From assembly GCA_050950645.1 (NCBI GenBank), contig JBMNHZ010000007.1, forward strand, positions 1 to 64,000: a DNA stretch of 64,000 nucleotides, in the 5' to 3' direction. This DNA comes from BRH-c25 sp012519325. Its GTDB lineage: Bacteria > Bacillota > Clostridia > Lutisporales > Lutisporaceae. Shown piece by piece: positions 45,051 to 53,928 of the stretch. The translations under genes were made by a program, and so were the position numbers. The notes under the pieces are model-generated. The model ran no database searches. It was not told the origin of the DNA and was given only the letters and a program-made list of their open reading frames with translations. The stretch's first letter is position 1. The number at the start of each line of letters is the position of its first letter.

Positions 45051-45896
45051 TTATTCCACCTCCAACTCTGCCAGGACCTTATCCAGCTCAGCCATTGCCT
45101 GATCTCTTTGTTCCTTGTTCGGGGCAGAGCCATGCCAGCCTGCCTGATTCTCCATATAAGAGACACCTTTTCCTTTGATGGTCTTGGCAATTATTATTGT
45201 AGGCTTCCCTTTGCAATCCTTTGCTTGTTTTAAAGCTTCAAGTATTTTTTCAATATCATGCCCGTCAGTTTTCAGCACATTCCAGCCAAAGGCTTTAAAT
45301 TTATCGGCTACAGGCTCAGGAGACAATACATCGGTAATTTTACCGTCAATCTGAAGCCCGTTATAATCCAGAAAAACCGCCAAATTATCCAGCTTGTAGT
45401 GAGCCGCAGCCATTGAAGCTTCCCAGACCTCACCTTCCTGAAGTTCTCCGTCACCTAATATGGCATATACCCTGTAGTCCTTATTATCCAGTTTGCCGGC
45501 CATAGCCATTCCTACAGCTGCTGATATGCCCTGGCCCAAAGAACCTGTGGACATATCCACTCCCGGTACATTTCTCATGCTTGGATGCCCCTCCAGGTAG
45601 CTGTCAGCTTTTCTGAAGGTCAGCAAGTCCTCCTTAGGGAAAAAACCCTTTTCTGCCAGTACTCCGTATAAAGCGGGCGAACAATGGCCCTTGGATAATA
45701 CAAATCTGTCTCTGTCCTCCCATAAGGGCTGTTTGGGATCTACCCTCATTTCTGCAAAATACAGCACTGTTAAAATATCAGTGCAGGAAAGAGACCCTCC
45801 CGGATGTCCGGATGAGGCGTTGTACACTTCGTCTATAATGTGTTTTCTTACCCTGACCGCATATTTCTTTAGAGCTTTAGTGTCCATTTTTTTCAT
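45051..45896 (-). CDS. Transketolase, N-terminal (TPP-binding) subunit
   Basis: 281 residues. TPP-diphosphate binding motif LGDGELQEGEVWEASMAA, with HPGGSLSCTDILTVLYFA and STGSLGQGISAAVGMAMAG. It forms the active site with the C-subunit encoded next. The start may be this ATG or the one at 45887 three codons later. A ribosome site AGGAGGCAATAA lies upstream. Confidence 0.93.
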   Translation of the reverse strand: MKKMDTKALKKYAVRVRKHIIDEVYNASSGHPGGSLSCTDILTVLYFAEMRVDPKQPLWEDRDRFVLSKGHCSPALYGVLAEKGFFPKEDLLTFRKADSYLEGHPSMRNVPGVDMSTGSLGQGISAAVGMAMAGKLDNKDYRVYAILGDGELQEGEVWEASMAAAHYKLDNLAVFLDYNGLQIDGKITDVLSPEPVADKFKAFGWNVLKTDGHDIEKILEALKQAKDCKGKPTIIIAKTIKGKGVSYMENQAGWHGSAPNKEQRDQAMAELDKVLAELEVE

Positions 45897-45922
45897 TTAT
45901 TGCCTCCTAGTATTTTATAAAA

Positions 45923-46342
45923 TTACAGCTTCCATATATTCAAGCCGCAGTAGTCATCAAATACCCTTCCTATTTCTCCGTCAACTACATCTATGATAAG
46001 CTCACAGGTCCCGGAAACCCAGCACTGATTCAAATGTCCCCCATGAGCATTATATTCCTCATCGCTCAATGTTATATGTAGATGAAGGTATACTTCACCA
46101 TCCTTTTCAGTTATGTTTCCGGTCAGATTAGTGATCTCATATTCTCCGGTAAGCTCTTGACTATGATATTCCTTCGTAACCGTGTTAAAGACGCCTATCG
46201 TGATCCTGTCAGCTGCTCCAATCCCAATGACAGACCCCAACTTTAAACCGTTATCCGTGCAAAATTTATGTAATGAAGCAACTACCTCTTCACCTTTATC
46301 AATCCTCACAAAATACTTACTGCCTATTTTTGCATGCTTCAT
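45923..46342 (-). CDS. PPC/DUF296 domain protein
   Basis: 139 residues from the ATG at 46342, preceded by AAAGGATGAG; the longer reading has no ribosome site. It shows VIGIGAADRITIGVFNTVTK, HLHITLSDEEYNAHGGHLNQ and VSGTCELIIDVVDG. The PPC fold is found in plant AT-hook proteins and in stand-alone bacterial proteins that may bind metal through the His cluster. Bacterial function is unknown. It is upstream of the transketolase operon on the same strand. Confidence 0.85.
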   Translation of the reverse strand: MKHAKIGSKYFVRIDKGEEVVASLHKFCTDNGLKLGSVIGIGAADRITIGVFNTVTKEYHSQELTGEYEITNLTGNITEKDGEVYLHLHITLSDEEYNAHGGHLNQCWVSGTCELIIDVVDGEIGRVFDDYCGLNIWKL

Positions 46343-46520
46343 ATTCTCATCCTTTCCAAATACATGCATCAAACTTTCGAACTTATTATGAACCAATTAT
46401 GCTGTTATGTCAATATTACCATAATCCGTGTTATCATATCTCGCACCTCATCTTTTCCCCTACAAAAATCTCCGTTTATAGTGTATAATAATAAAGTAAT
46501 TTTAACACTTGGAGGACGCT

Positions 46521-46715
46521 ATGATAAAGATTGATAACGATACCGTAAGATTTGAAGGATATGAATTGGAAAACCTGATAGTATTGTTAGAGCAAGTGGT
46601 CGGTAATTCCATTATAGACTCTGACAGCAGAGAATTCGCAATCTCATTTTTAGAAGCCTTCAGTAATTGTTTCGGTGAGGATGTGATTAAGAAGTTCAAT
46701 TCAATAAGAAAATAG
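46521..46715 (+). CDS. Hypothetical 64-residue protein
   Basis: The ATG at 46521 follows GGAGGACGCT. The product (MIKIDNDTVRFEGYELENLI, FLEAFSNCFGEDVIKKF) is charged and probably helical, with no membrane segment. It is divergent from the PPC gene. I recognise no family. Confidence 0.55.
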   Translation: MIKIDNDTVRFEGYELENLIVLLEQVVGNSIIDSDSREFAISFLEAFSNCFGEDVIKKFNSIRK

Positions 46716-47197
46716 AATTCTTATATATGAAGAATAATGCGACATAACTGAAATAGTTTGTAAAGTACTCCGGCTGTAGGGGAAGTATGTTCTCCTTGCC
46801 TTCCAAAGCCAGCAAAATCACTGGCGAGGGTCCCATCTCTGTGGGTCCGTCTGGTTATTTTGCCTGGAGGTATTCCCGTTCCGTGGTCAGTGGAAGGTTT
46901 CGTCGAAAATATCTTCCCCACGCCGGTATTTGCATTTCCTATATATGCAAGATACTGCTATTAATATGCATACCAAGCAAGAGCTTGTATAGTATAGTAG
47001 GGCACACTTTTATGTATTTTGGCAACAGGCCTCTGATATGGCTTTGGTAAAAAGTTCGTGAAGCCGGCAGGAGGCCGGCTTAGGTGTCTCGGGCCATGGA
47101 GGGCCTTTTGGCATCGATAGAACTTTTCCAAAGGCTATGCAAACTTCAGATACGTCGCATTCTTCTTGTTTTATGCAATAGCACTTCTTTTACCAAT
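46716..47197. other. Unassigned 480-base stretch
   Basis: No convincing gene. From 46,783 to 46,960 long readings exist on both strands (for example IPPGKITRRTHRDGTLASDF on the - strand), and base composition differs from the surroundings, suggesting a remnant of something transferred. A short hairpin AAGCCGGC/GCCGGCTT lies at 47,063-47,083. I could not decide what it was. Confidence 0.35.
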
Positions 47198-47611
47198 CTA
47201 AATTTTCTTATTCAGAAGCAACTTATAAAAATAATTGATTATGACACTCCGTTTTATGATACCGATAAATATGTCATGGTCATCCACTACCGGTATAAAA
47301 TTCTGATTAACTGACAGCAGAATCAGATCCTCAATATGTGAATCAATAGAAACCGGTTTATTATTCTGGTATTTGGAAACATCTCTTATCATAATCCTGC
47401 TGGTATCTTTAAACTCCAGGTTCTGCTCATGCTTCAAATGCCATAGTATATCCCCTTCCGTTATTGTACCTGCATATTTACCGCTGTCATCAACAAGAGG
47501 CAAAGCACTATACCTGTGATATTCCATCTTTTCAATTGCCTGTCTCAATGTAGAGTCCGCCGATATCCAAACAACTTCCTTTTTTGGAGTAAGAAAAAAA
47601 GCTATATTCAT
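47198..47611 (-). CDS. CBS-domain pair protein
   Basis: 137 residues that form two CBS motifs: STLRQAIEKMEYHRYSALPL with DDSGKYAGTITEGDILWHLK, and HIEDLILLSVNQNFIPVVDD with HDIFIGIIKRSVIINYF. CBS pairs bind adenosine nucleotides and regulate partner proteins. No catalytic domain is attached and no partner is obvious here. AGGAGGGTATGT precedes the ATG. Confidence 0.85.
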   Translation of the reverse strand: MNIAFFLTPKKEVVWISADSTLRQAIEKMEYHRYSALPLVDDSGKYAGTITEGDILWHLKHEQNLEFKDTSRIMIRDVSKYQNNKPVSIDSHIEDLILLSVNQNFIPVVDDHDIFIGIIKRSVIINYFYKLLLNKKI

Positions 47612-47841
47612 ACATACCCTCCTGCTTCACTTAGCTATCTTTTTTCGTCAACTCTATTATATCTTTAATATTAACATAAGTGAACCAAATTTTGATGCTT
47701 GTTTGCTAATATTTTGGATTATTCCATCCTATAATTGATGGTTAAAAAATATAAACGGAGTAACTTGCATAATAATAAATTTGGTATAATTATATTGGAT
47801 GAGTCCAATCCATTAATAAACTCATAAAAGAGAAGAGTGAT

Positions 47842-48402
47842 ATGACGCACGTCAGTATTAACCGGAACTCTGATACCCCTATTTATCTGCAGATAAAAAA
47901 CCAGATTAGGGATATGATAATCTCCGGAAAACTGCCTGCCGGTAAGAACATATTTTATCAGGAAACAAAAGCCGGAGTTCTATCTGTGGAGTTATCCAAC
48001 ATCAATAATGAAAAGGTATTCATAATGATCCAGACATTGCCTAAATTTGAAGTATTTGACCCGAGTAAAAGTGAAATTGCGGGATTAATAGGCTTAGACG
48101 AGGATAATCTGATAGACTTACCGGCTATGAGGGTCAGTACAGGGATATGGTGGCTTGTGTTCGGAGTCAAAACACTGGATAAGCTTATGACATAGTCGGT
48201 ATCACTCCTTTCTGTCTCGAAACTCTGGACCCGGAATACGACTATCACCTGAGAGGGATTACTCCTTATGCCGAAGTAGCAGAAGAACCTGCCCTGCTGT
48301 GTATATGCAAGCATTTCCAGGAATAATGGAAAAATAAGCTACGTAAGGGTAGTGGATACTGCCGTTACGGTTCTGCAAGGAGTAATAAAGATTACAGATT
48401 AG
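47842..48402 (+). pseudogene. Chimeric remnant: GntR start joined to PhzF tail
   Basis: The first 33 residues (MTHVSINRNSDTPIYLQIKN, then QIRDMIISGKLPAG) are the start of a GntR-type helix-turn-helix. At residue 35 the sequence changes to a PhzF-type isomerase (YQETKAGVLSVELSN, FEVFDPSKSEIAGLIGLDED). Further frame changes follow, then TLDPEYDYHLRGITPYAEVA and a C-terminal RVVDTAVTVLQGVIKITD ending at 48,402. A deletion appears to have joined two genes, and the PhzF part is also broken. It is unlikely to be functional. A TATAAT-type promoter exists near 47,790. Confidence 0.75.
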
Positions 48403-48420
48403 CAAGGAGGAGGAAAAAAT

Positions 48421-49128
48421 ATGTGTAAAATTGGTATGATAGGCGGTTTTTCACCAGAATCTACTTTGGATTACTATCGTTTGCTTATTGAATCTCATAG
48501 ACGCAATGTAGGTAGTAAAAGTAATCCGGAAATCATAATTTACAGTATGGATGTTAACTATCTCATGAAATTGGTTGGAAATAAACAATGGAATGAACTT
48601 ACTCAATGGTTAGCCGATGGTATAGACGTGCTGTATAAGGCAGGTGCAGATTTTGGATTTATTTCCGCCAATACTCCTCACATAGTATTTGACAAAGTTC
48701 AAGAATTGTCATCTATTCAGCTGTTAAGTATTATAGATGAAACTCGTAAACATATTGAAAAGACCGGGATTAAAAAAGTTGGTTTACTTGGAACCAAATT
48801 TACAATACAAAGCGGGATTTTTCAAAGAGCATGTAAAAATACTCAGATATTTGTTCCAAATGAAAAAGAACAGGAGTATATCCATAATAAGATTGCATCC
48901 GAGATAGAACTTGGCATTATTCTTGATGAAACACGAGAAGGAATGCTGGATATAATTAAAAGGATGATTGAAGATAACTCAATTGAGGGGGTAATACTTG
49001 GCTGTACAGAGCTGCCGTTATTACTCACCAAAGATGAATTTGGCATACCATTCTTTAATACCACCAGAATACATGTTGAAAGCGTTATAAAATATTACTT
49101 GGATATAATTGAAAAAAGGAAAATATAA
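48421..49128 (+). CDS. Aspartate/glutamate racemase-family protein
   Basis: 235 residues after AGGAGGAGG. The fold shows MIGGFSPESTLDYYRLLIE at the start and the late catalytic cysteine (residue 195) in VILGCTELPLLL. The early acid-base residue, a Cys or Thr in C/T-N-T motifs, is Ala83 in ISANTPH. With one catalytic cysteine missing, two-base racemization would need another residue, so the substrate and reaction may differ. Related proteins with S/A-N-T-P-H exist. It follows the PhzF remnant on the same strand by 19 bases. Confidence 0.85.
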   Translation: MCKIGMIGGFSPESTLDYYRLLIESHRRNVGSKSNPEIIIYSMDVNYLMKLVGNKQWNELTQWLADGIDVLYKAGADFGFISANTPHIVFDKVQELSSIQLLSIIDETRKHIEKTGIKKVGLLGTKFTIQSGIFQRACKNTQIFVPNEKEQEYIHNKIASEIELGIILDETREGMLDIIKRMIEDNSIEGVILGCTELPLLLTKDEFGIPFFNTTRIHVESVIKYYLDIIEKRKI

Positions 49129-49157
49129 TGCCAGGGAAATTTTACTTCCTGGCATTT
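49129..49157. terminator. Shared terminator between racemase and nitrilase genes
   Basis: Stem ATGCCAGG/CCTGGCAT between convergent genes. Confidence 0.75.
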
Positions 49158-49983
49158 ATGCTTTCCAGCACTTGTATATATCTTTTCTCCTATGCGCAAG
49201 AAGGGGAAGCTCCCTTCTCACTTTTTCCACATAATCAAGATTCAGTGTCTCCATAAGCAGCCCTTCCTTTTCATCCATGCGTGCGACCACCTCTCCCCAG
49301 GGAGAGACAATAATGGAATTGCCGTAGGAAATGTAGCAGAAATTCACGTCTCTGGCCGGTGCCGTTCCTATTGTATAAACCTGATTGTCTATTGCCCTGC
49401 TTCTGAACATTACTTCCCAATGGGCAGGCCCTGTTGTCATATTAAATGCGGCAGGTACTATCAACACCTTGGCTCCTTCATCCACCATCAGCCGCGATAG
49501 CTCCGGGAAGCGGAAGTCATAGCAGATTGCCACGCCCATTTTACCGAATTCAGTCTCGAATACTGTGACCGCATTCCCTGGGGTTAAGGTTTCAGATTCC
49601 TTAAAATACTGTCCCCCCTCAACCGCTATATCAAACAGGTGCATTTTTCTGTGCTTTGCTATTTTATTTCCCTTCCGGTCAAAGACATAACAGGTATTGA
49701 ATATTCTTCCCCTCTCATCCTTTTCCGGTACAGTCCCTGCTATGAGGTAAATTCCATATGTATTTGCCAGATCCGAAAGCATACCATAGCATTCGCCCCC
49801 CTCTTCTTCTGCGTACAGGGGGAAGTTGGAGGTTTTGTAAGGGCAATTGAACATTTCAGGAAGTACTGCCATGTCAATATTCTGCTCCGCCGCTTTTTTG
49901 ATAAACTCTCCGGCGTTTACAATATTTCTCAGCTTATCCTCCTCCACATGCATTTGAACCAGTGCGACCTTGACTTTGCTCAT
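49156..49983 (-). CDS. Carbon-nitrogen hydrolase (nitrilase superfamily, omega-amidase-like)
   Basis: 275 residues from the ATG at 49983, with GGAGGG seven bases before. The Glu-Lys-Cys triad is visible: VLPEMFNCPY, AKHRKMHLFDIA and MGVAICYDFRFPEL, the last with the catalytic Cys. Omega-amidases hydrolyse 2-oxoglutaramate or similar amides. The role is inferred from family only. Its longer reading has no ribosome site. It is downstream of the YkvI-M15 fusion on the same strand. Confidence 0.88.
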   Translation of the reverse strand: MSKVKVALVQMHVEEDKLRNIVNAGEFIKKAAEQNIDMAVLPEMFNCPYKTSNFPLYAEEEGGECYGMLSDLANTYGIYLIAGTVPEKDERGRIFNTCYVFDRKGNKIAKHRKMHLFDIAVEGGQYFKESETLTPGNAVTVFETEFGKMGVAICYDFRFPELSRLMVDEGAKVLIVPAAFNMTTGPAHWEVMFRSRAIDNQVYTIGTAPARDVNFCYISYGNSIIVSPWGEVVARMDEKEGLLMETLNLDYVEKVRRELPLLAHRRKDIYKCWKA

Positions 49984-50038
49984 ACAATTTCCCTCCTTAT
50001 TATAATCTGACCTTTCTATAATTCTTATTATAATGAAT

Positions 50039-52066
50039 TCAGACAACAGGTTCAAGTTCTAAGAATTTGAGGGTTTTTCGCCTTAACGCCTTATCTATCT
50101 TTTTAATGCATTCCGCAGCATATGCATCCTCAAGAAGTGCTTCGTTGTACCATGGTTCATAAATTAGCCGGCTGCTTCCAAAGTATCGGGCTTTAATCAA
50201 AATCTCCGGACGGTATTCAAAATGAAGTATGTCAAAATGCCCCCATTTTCCTCCCCAAATGAAATTGTTCTCTTCAAACAGCTCAACAATTTCACCGGGA
50301 TATGAGGACAACCTTTTTTGCCCCTCCTCCCTGGAAGCCCACTGCCAATAATCCCTCTTGTCACTTGCAAGATCTATGGCTATACCGTATGAATGAGGGC
50401 TCAGGCGGTTTGTACCTGAAATAACGCGATAATTGTAGGTGCCGCTGCAGGGATATACACAAGCTCTGATGTCTTTTCTATTTTTTGCTGCTGAAGCAAG
50501 TTCATCCATAACATTCTTTAAAGCTTCTGCAGCCTTATTGTTCCTATTGAACTGAAACGCCCCGTATCCGGTATTGACATTAATAAGGTTTCCTTCAATC
50601 TGCTGCCTGGAGCCTCCATAGACCTCATTCAGCAGGCTGTATACCCTGGAACGTCCCGGATCATAATTTATGTCCATAAGCTCTTTTATGGGCCCGATAG
50701 GATAAGCCTGTTCCATCATATCCTGCAAATCAGGGTATGCAATTTTTGCCTCCATGCCCTTTGTTTTTTTATCGTCATATAATATCTTCCTTCCGGACTT
50801 CATTGTTACATATACCTGGCCTTCCAGCTTCTCTACGCTTTCAATGTGCTCAGGATATGCCATCATCAGGCAAAGAAGGTCCTGCTTCATGGTAATTTCA
50901 TAGGATGACTCAACCGGTTCGATATAAGCGAAACACGGCTGCGTGTTGTTTGCGGTATATGCAAATACCGTAATCATAGAAAGTATCGAAACTAAAGAAA
51001 TCCACTTCTTTGTTTTACCGTTGAATACATATGAAGCAAACAGCAGCCTGAAGATAATAAAAATTGACAATGCCCCGAACAATGGATAGAAGAAGCTTAT
51101 AAGCCCTTTGAATTCCAGAAAGGCCAGGGGCAGGCAGCAAAGAACAGTGAAGAAGCAAGTTTGGTTATATGATATATGCCTGTTCTTGCTCAGCCTTTTT
51201 GCTATGCTAAAGGCATTTGATACGGCAGTTGAAAATATCTCACACCATATGCAAAGGGCAACAACACTTTTTATTATCCTTCCAAGGCCTGAGGTTATGA
51301 AGTCCATGGGTATCGAATAATTAAACACTTGGGGGCTCTTGAGAGTAAGGCTTATATTGAGCATCACAGACAAAAGCATGAGCCCCATTGCGCCTAAGAA
51401 AACTCCGGTTTTGAGAACCGACAGGTTTTTAACTTTCTCGGGTATTGCAGACAGCACCCCAATGGAAAGAAAAGTATTATAACTGCAAAAAAACAGAAAG
51501 TAGAATACAGGCTTGAAAAAACTGCCATCATAGTTCTCCGAAAGCCTTAACCGAAAACCCTCGATATCGCCGTTCATAATAGTTGCTGCCAGTACCACAG
51601 TAATGACAGCAAAAAGCATTGGAACTATAACGGAATTTATATTAAGTATTCCTGTCAGTGAATGAAGTATTATGATAAGTGTCAGAACTGCCATGAGAAC
51701 TACCCCCAAGGTATGGGGCAGCCCCAGGCTTTCATGGAAAAGTGCGCCGCTGCCTGCGAACATTATGGAAGTGCCTATGAAAAGAAAGGCAGTTACCAGT
51801 ATATCATATACAAATCCGATTCTGTTCCCGGCAATTTGATATATGAGCTCCTTGTAGTTGTAAGCATTGTAATAGGCTGCAGCCCTGATAACGGCAGCAG
51901 CCATTAAATAAAAAAGTACACCTGACAGTAATAGAGTTACAGCACCTGTTTGTCCAAAACAGGTAAAAAATTGCATGATTTCCTGGCCGGTGGCAAAACC
52001 GGCGCCGACCACGGTGCCGATAAATACTGCACCAATCTGGAGTGAAAGCTTAAAATTCTTAATCAT
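50039..52066 (-). CDS. YkvI-type membrane protein fused to M15 D-Ala-D-Ala carboxypeptidase-like domain
   Basis: 675 residues in one uninterrupted frame. Residues 1-375 are a ten-helix YkvI-family transporter (IGAVFIGTVVGAGFATGQEI, IGVLSAIPEKVKNLS) like the stand-alone gene at 25,787. After a last helix near 355-372 comes an extracytoplasmic region of 300 residues. Its C-terminal part is an M15-type metallopeptidase with His558 and Asp565 in SPHSYGIAIDLASD and the closing Asp612/His615 in GHFDILHFEYRP. These are the zinc ligands expected for the family. A carboxypeptidase fused to a transporter could release an amino acid from the wall and import it. That is inference. Confidence 0.85.
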   Translation of the reverse strand: MIKNFKLSLQIGAVFIGTVVGAGFATGQEIMQFFTCFGQTGAVTLLLSGVLFYLMAAAVIRAAAYYNAYNYKELIYQIAGNRIGFVYDILVTAFLFIGTSIMFAGSGALFHESLGLPHTLGVVLMAVLTLIIILHSLTGILNINSVIVPMLFAVITVVLAATIMNGDIEGFRLRLSENYDGSFFKPVFYFLFFCSYNTFLSIGVLSAIPEKVKNLSVLKTGVFLGAMGLMLLSVMLNISLTLKSPQVFNYSIPMDFITSGLGRIIKSVVALCIWCEIFSTAVSNAFSIAKRLSKNRHISYNQTCFFTVLCCLPLAFLEFKGLISFFYPLFGALSIFIIFRLLFASYVFNGKTKKWISLVSILSMITVFAYTANNTQPCFAYIEPVESSYEITMKQDLLCLMMAYPEHIESVEKLEGQVYVTMKSGRKILYDDKKTKGMEAKIAYPDLQDMMEQAYPIGPIKELMDINYDPGRSRVYSLLNEVYGGSRQQIEGNLINVNTGYGAFQFNRNNKAAEALKNVMDELASAAKNRKDIRACVYPCSGTYNYRVISGTNRLSPHSYGIAIDLASDKRDYWQWASREEGQKRLSSYPGEIVELFEENNFIWGGKWGHFDILHFEYRPEILIKARYFGSSRLIYEPWYNEALLEDAYAAECIKKIDKALRRKTLKFLELEPVV

Positions 52067-52134
52067 AGAAAATCTCCTTATATGGAATAGTCATATCTAT
52101 AATTATTTAAGCTTTCATTGTCCTATGAATAAAA

Positions 52135-53052
52135 TCACTTCATCTGTTCCAAGGTTCTTATCATTCTAAACAAAGTGTCGTTTACAGGCGTCGGTACTCC
52201 ATACTTCCTTCCCATTTTCCGCAATACACCTGAGAACATCTCCACCTCTGTTTTCCTCCCGGCTTCAATATCCTGCAGCATGGAGGTCTTGCCATCTGCT
52301 GATAGGGTATCCACCAGTTTATGTACCTCTTCCATGCTTTCTTCCTCAAGATTGATGCCGGCTTTTATCGAAACATCAATTACTTCCTTCATAGCTGCAT
52401 CCACAAGCTCGCGGATTTCCTGAACGGTATTGAACACCCCGTATGGTGCTCCAAGAACTGCAGAAACCTGATTCAGGCCTACGTTCAACATATATTTCCA
52501 CCATAAAGCTTTTATCATATTTTCGGGAATATAATAAGGAATACCCGATTCATCCAACAGAACCTTTATGCGTTCCACCCTTTCGGTATGCAGTTTATTT
52601 TCCCTTTCACCGAAATACAGCTTCCCAAAGCTTGTGTAACGAATATTATTGCCTTCTCTATGCGCATCAATGCCTACACAGGAAGAATACAGCAGCTTTT
52701 CCATGCCGAAAGCTTCACCTATTATTTCTTCACTGTCAATTCCGTTCATAAGGGACATAATAACGGTATCCGGCCCTACACGTTTTCTTACTGCATCAAC
52801 AGCCTGGCTGAGATTGTTGTACTTTACCGCAATAAGCACCAGATCCGCAGGAGCTTCATTACTATCCGGCTGCAGAAATTTAAAGTCGTAGGACTTTCCG
52901 TTTACAGTCAGCTTATCGGTATTATATTTTTCAATTCTTCGGCTGTCCGCAACAATATTAAGATTTATAGAATCATTTTCGTACAGTCTTGCAGCATAAC
53001 TGCCTCCTATAGCGCCTAAACCTATGATTGACACATTCGTTATTTTTTTCAA
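52135..53052 (-). CDS. panE: Ketopantoate reductase (PanE/ApbA family)
   Basis: About 305 residues from the TTG at 53052, with AAAGGAG eight bases upstream; a longer reading begins ten codons earlier without a site. The Rossmann motif is IIGLGAIGGSYAARLY. The catalytic Lys lies in VAVKYNNLSQAV, with the second Lys in ALWWKYMLNVGLNQVSAVLG and the late acidic/Ser residues. It would reduce 2-dehydropantoate to pantoate with NADPH for coenzyme A. Some relatives act on other 2-keto acids, so panE is likely but not proven. Confidence 0.85.
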   Translation of the reverse strand: MKKITNVSIIGLGAIGGSYAARLYENDSINLNIVADSRRIEKYNTDKLTVNGKSYDFKFLQPDSNEAPADLVLIAVKYNNLSQAVDAVRKRVGPDTVIMSLMNGIDSEEIIGEAFGMEKLLYSSCVGIDAHREGNNIRYTSFGKLYFGERENKLHTERVERIKVLLDESGIPYYIPENMIKALWWKYMLNVGLNQVSAVLGAPYGVFNTVQEIRELVDAAMKEVIDVSIKAGINLEEESMEEVHKLVDTLSADGKTSMLQDIEAGRKTEVEMFSGVLRKMGRKYGVPTPVNDTLFRMIRTLEQMK

Positions 53053-53106
53053 AATATCATCTCCTTTCAAGCTACCCGTCACAGTTCCTATTCCTTTAAA
53101 AAATTA

Positions 53107-53142
53107 AGGACTTGATATGGAAATTATACCATATCAAGTCCT
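53107..53142 (-). terminator. Terminator after the GNAT gene
   Basis: Stem GGACTTGATATGG/CCATATCAAGTCC with an 8-base loop, followed by TTAATTTTTT on the - strand. Confidence 0.8.
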
Positions 53143-53182
53143 CACTACATATGCATAAAACAAAAATATTTCTGCCCCTTTA

Positions 53183-53686
53183 TCATTCAATCTTAAGAAA
53201 CTCCCTGGCAGAGATGGAGTATTGCATTTCCTTCATCAATTCCTTTTCCGGCTTGAATCCGACCGACTTAAACACCTTCATCGATCGCTCATTCTTAAAG
53301 TTAATCTTTGCAATTACCTCCTCCATCCTCCACTCAAAAAATGCATGTCGCAAACCTTGCAAGATTGCATTTTTTCCTAAACCCATGCCCCATTTTTTCT
53401 TTTCGCCTATTACAACAACCATCTCCGCTTCCTTGCCTTTTGGAACCAACCTTAAAAAACCTATTGGCTGCTTATCCTCCATGATAATAAAAAAACTCCC
53501 GTTCTGATTGAATAAATGAGTAAGAATGGGCATGTTTACTCTTTGAATTACTTGTACAATACTATTGACAGCATTCTGTCCTTCATTCAAATATTTAATC
53601 ACTTCATCATCATCCAGCCATTCGACAATTTTCCATGCATCCGCCTTGAATATTTCCTGCCGCAGCTGGACACTGCGAGCCTTCAT
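53183..53686 (-). CDS. GNAT-family N-acetyltransferase
   Basis: 167 residues from the ATG at 53686, with GGAGGG eight bases before; a longer reading has none. GNAT features are IIMEDKQPIGFLRLVP, the acetyl-CoA loop KKWGMGLGKNAI and INFKNERSMKVFKSVGF at the end. The target is unknown. It is monocistronic, between porB and panE. Confidence 0.85.
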   Translation of the reverse strand: MKARSVQLRQEIFKADAWKIVEWLDDDEVIKYLNEGQNAVNSIVQVIQRVNMPILTHLFNQNGSFFIIMEDKQPIGFLRLVPKGKEAEMVVVIGEKKKWGMGLGKNAILQGLRHAFFEWRMEEVIAKINFKNERSMKVFKSVGFKPEKELMKEMQYSISAREFLKIE

Positions 53687-53885
53687 TAACACAACCCTCC
53701 ACAAAAAATAATAAGCCCTAAATAGTAAATCTATTATAGGCATTCCCTAAGGTCATGGTAATGGTAACATCCTGTTACATTTAAATCAAATGCTGTAAAT
53801 GAGATTACTTGAGTTTACCTTATAATATTGACCGAAAGTTGCACTTCTCTGTCTTTCTCTGCTCATTACGAAAAATCGTTTCATG

Positions 53886-53926
53886 CGGCAGGGGGCTTCT
53901 CCTGCTTGCATCCCCCCGCCGCTTTC
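53886..53926 (-). terminator. GC-rich hairpin at the end of the operon
   Basis: GCGGCGGGGGG faces GCCCCCTGCCGC a few bases after porB. No T-run follows directly. Confidence 0.5.
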
Positions 53927-53928
53927 CA

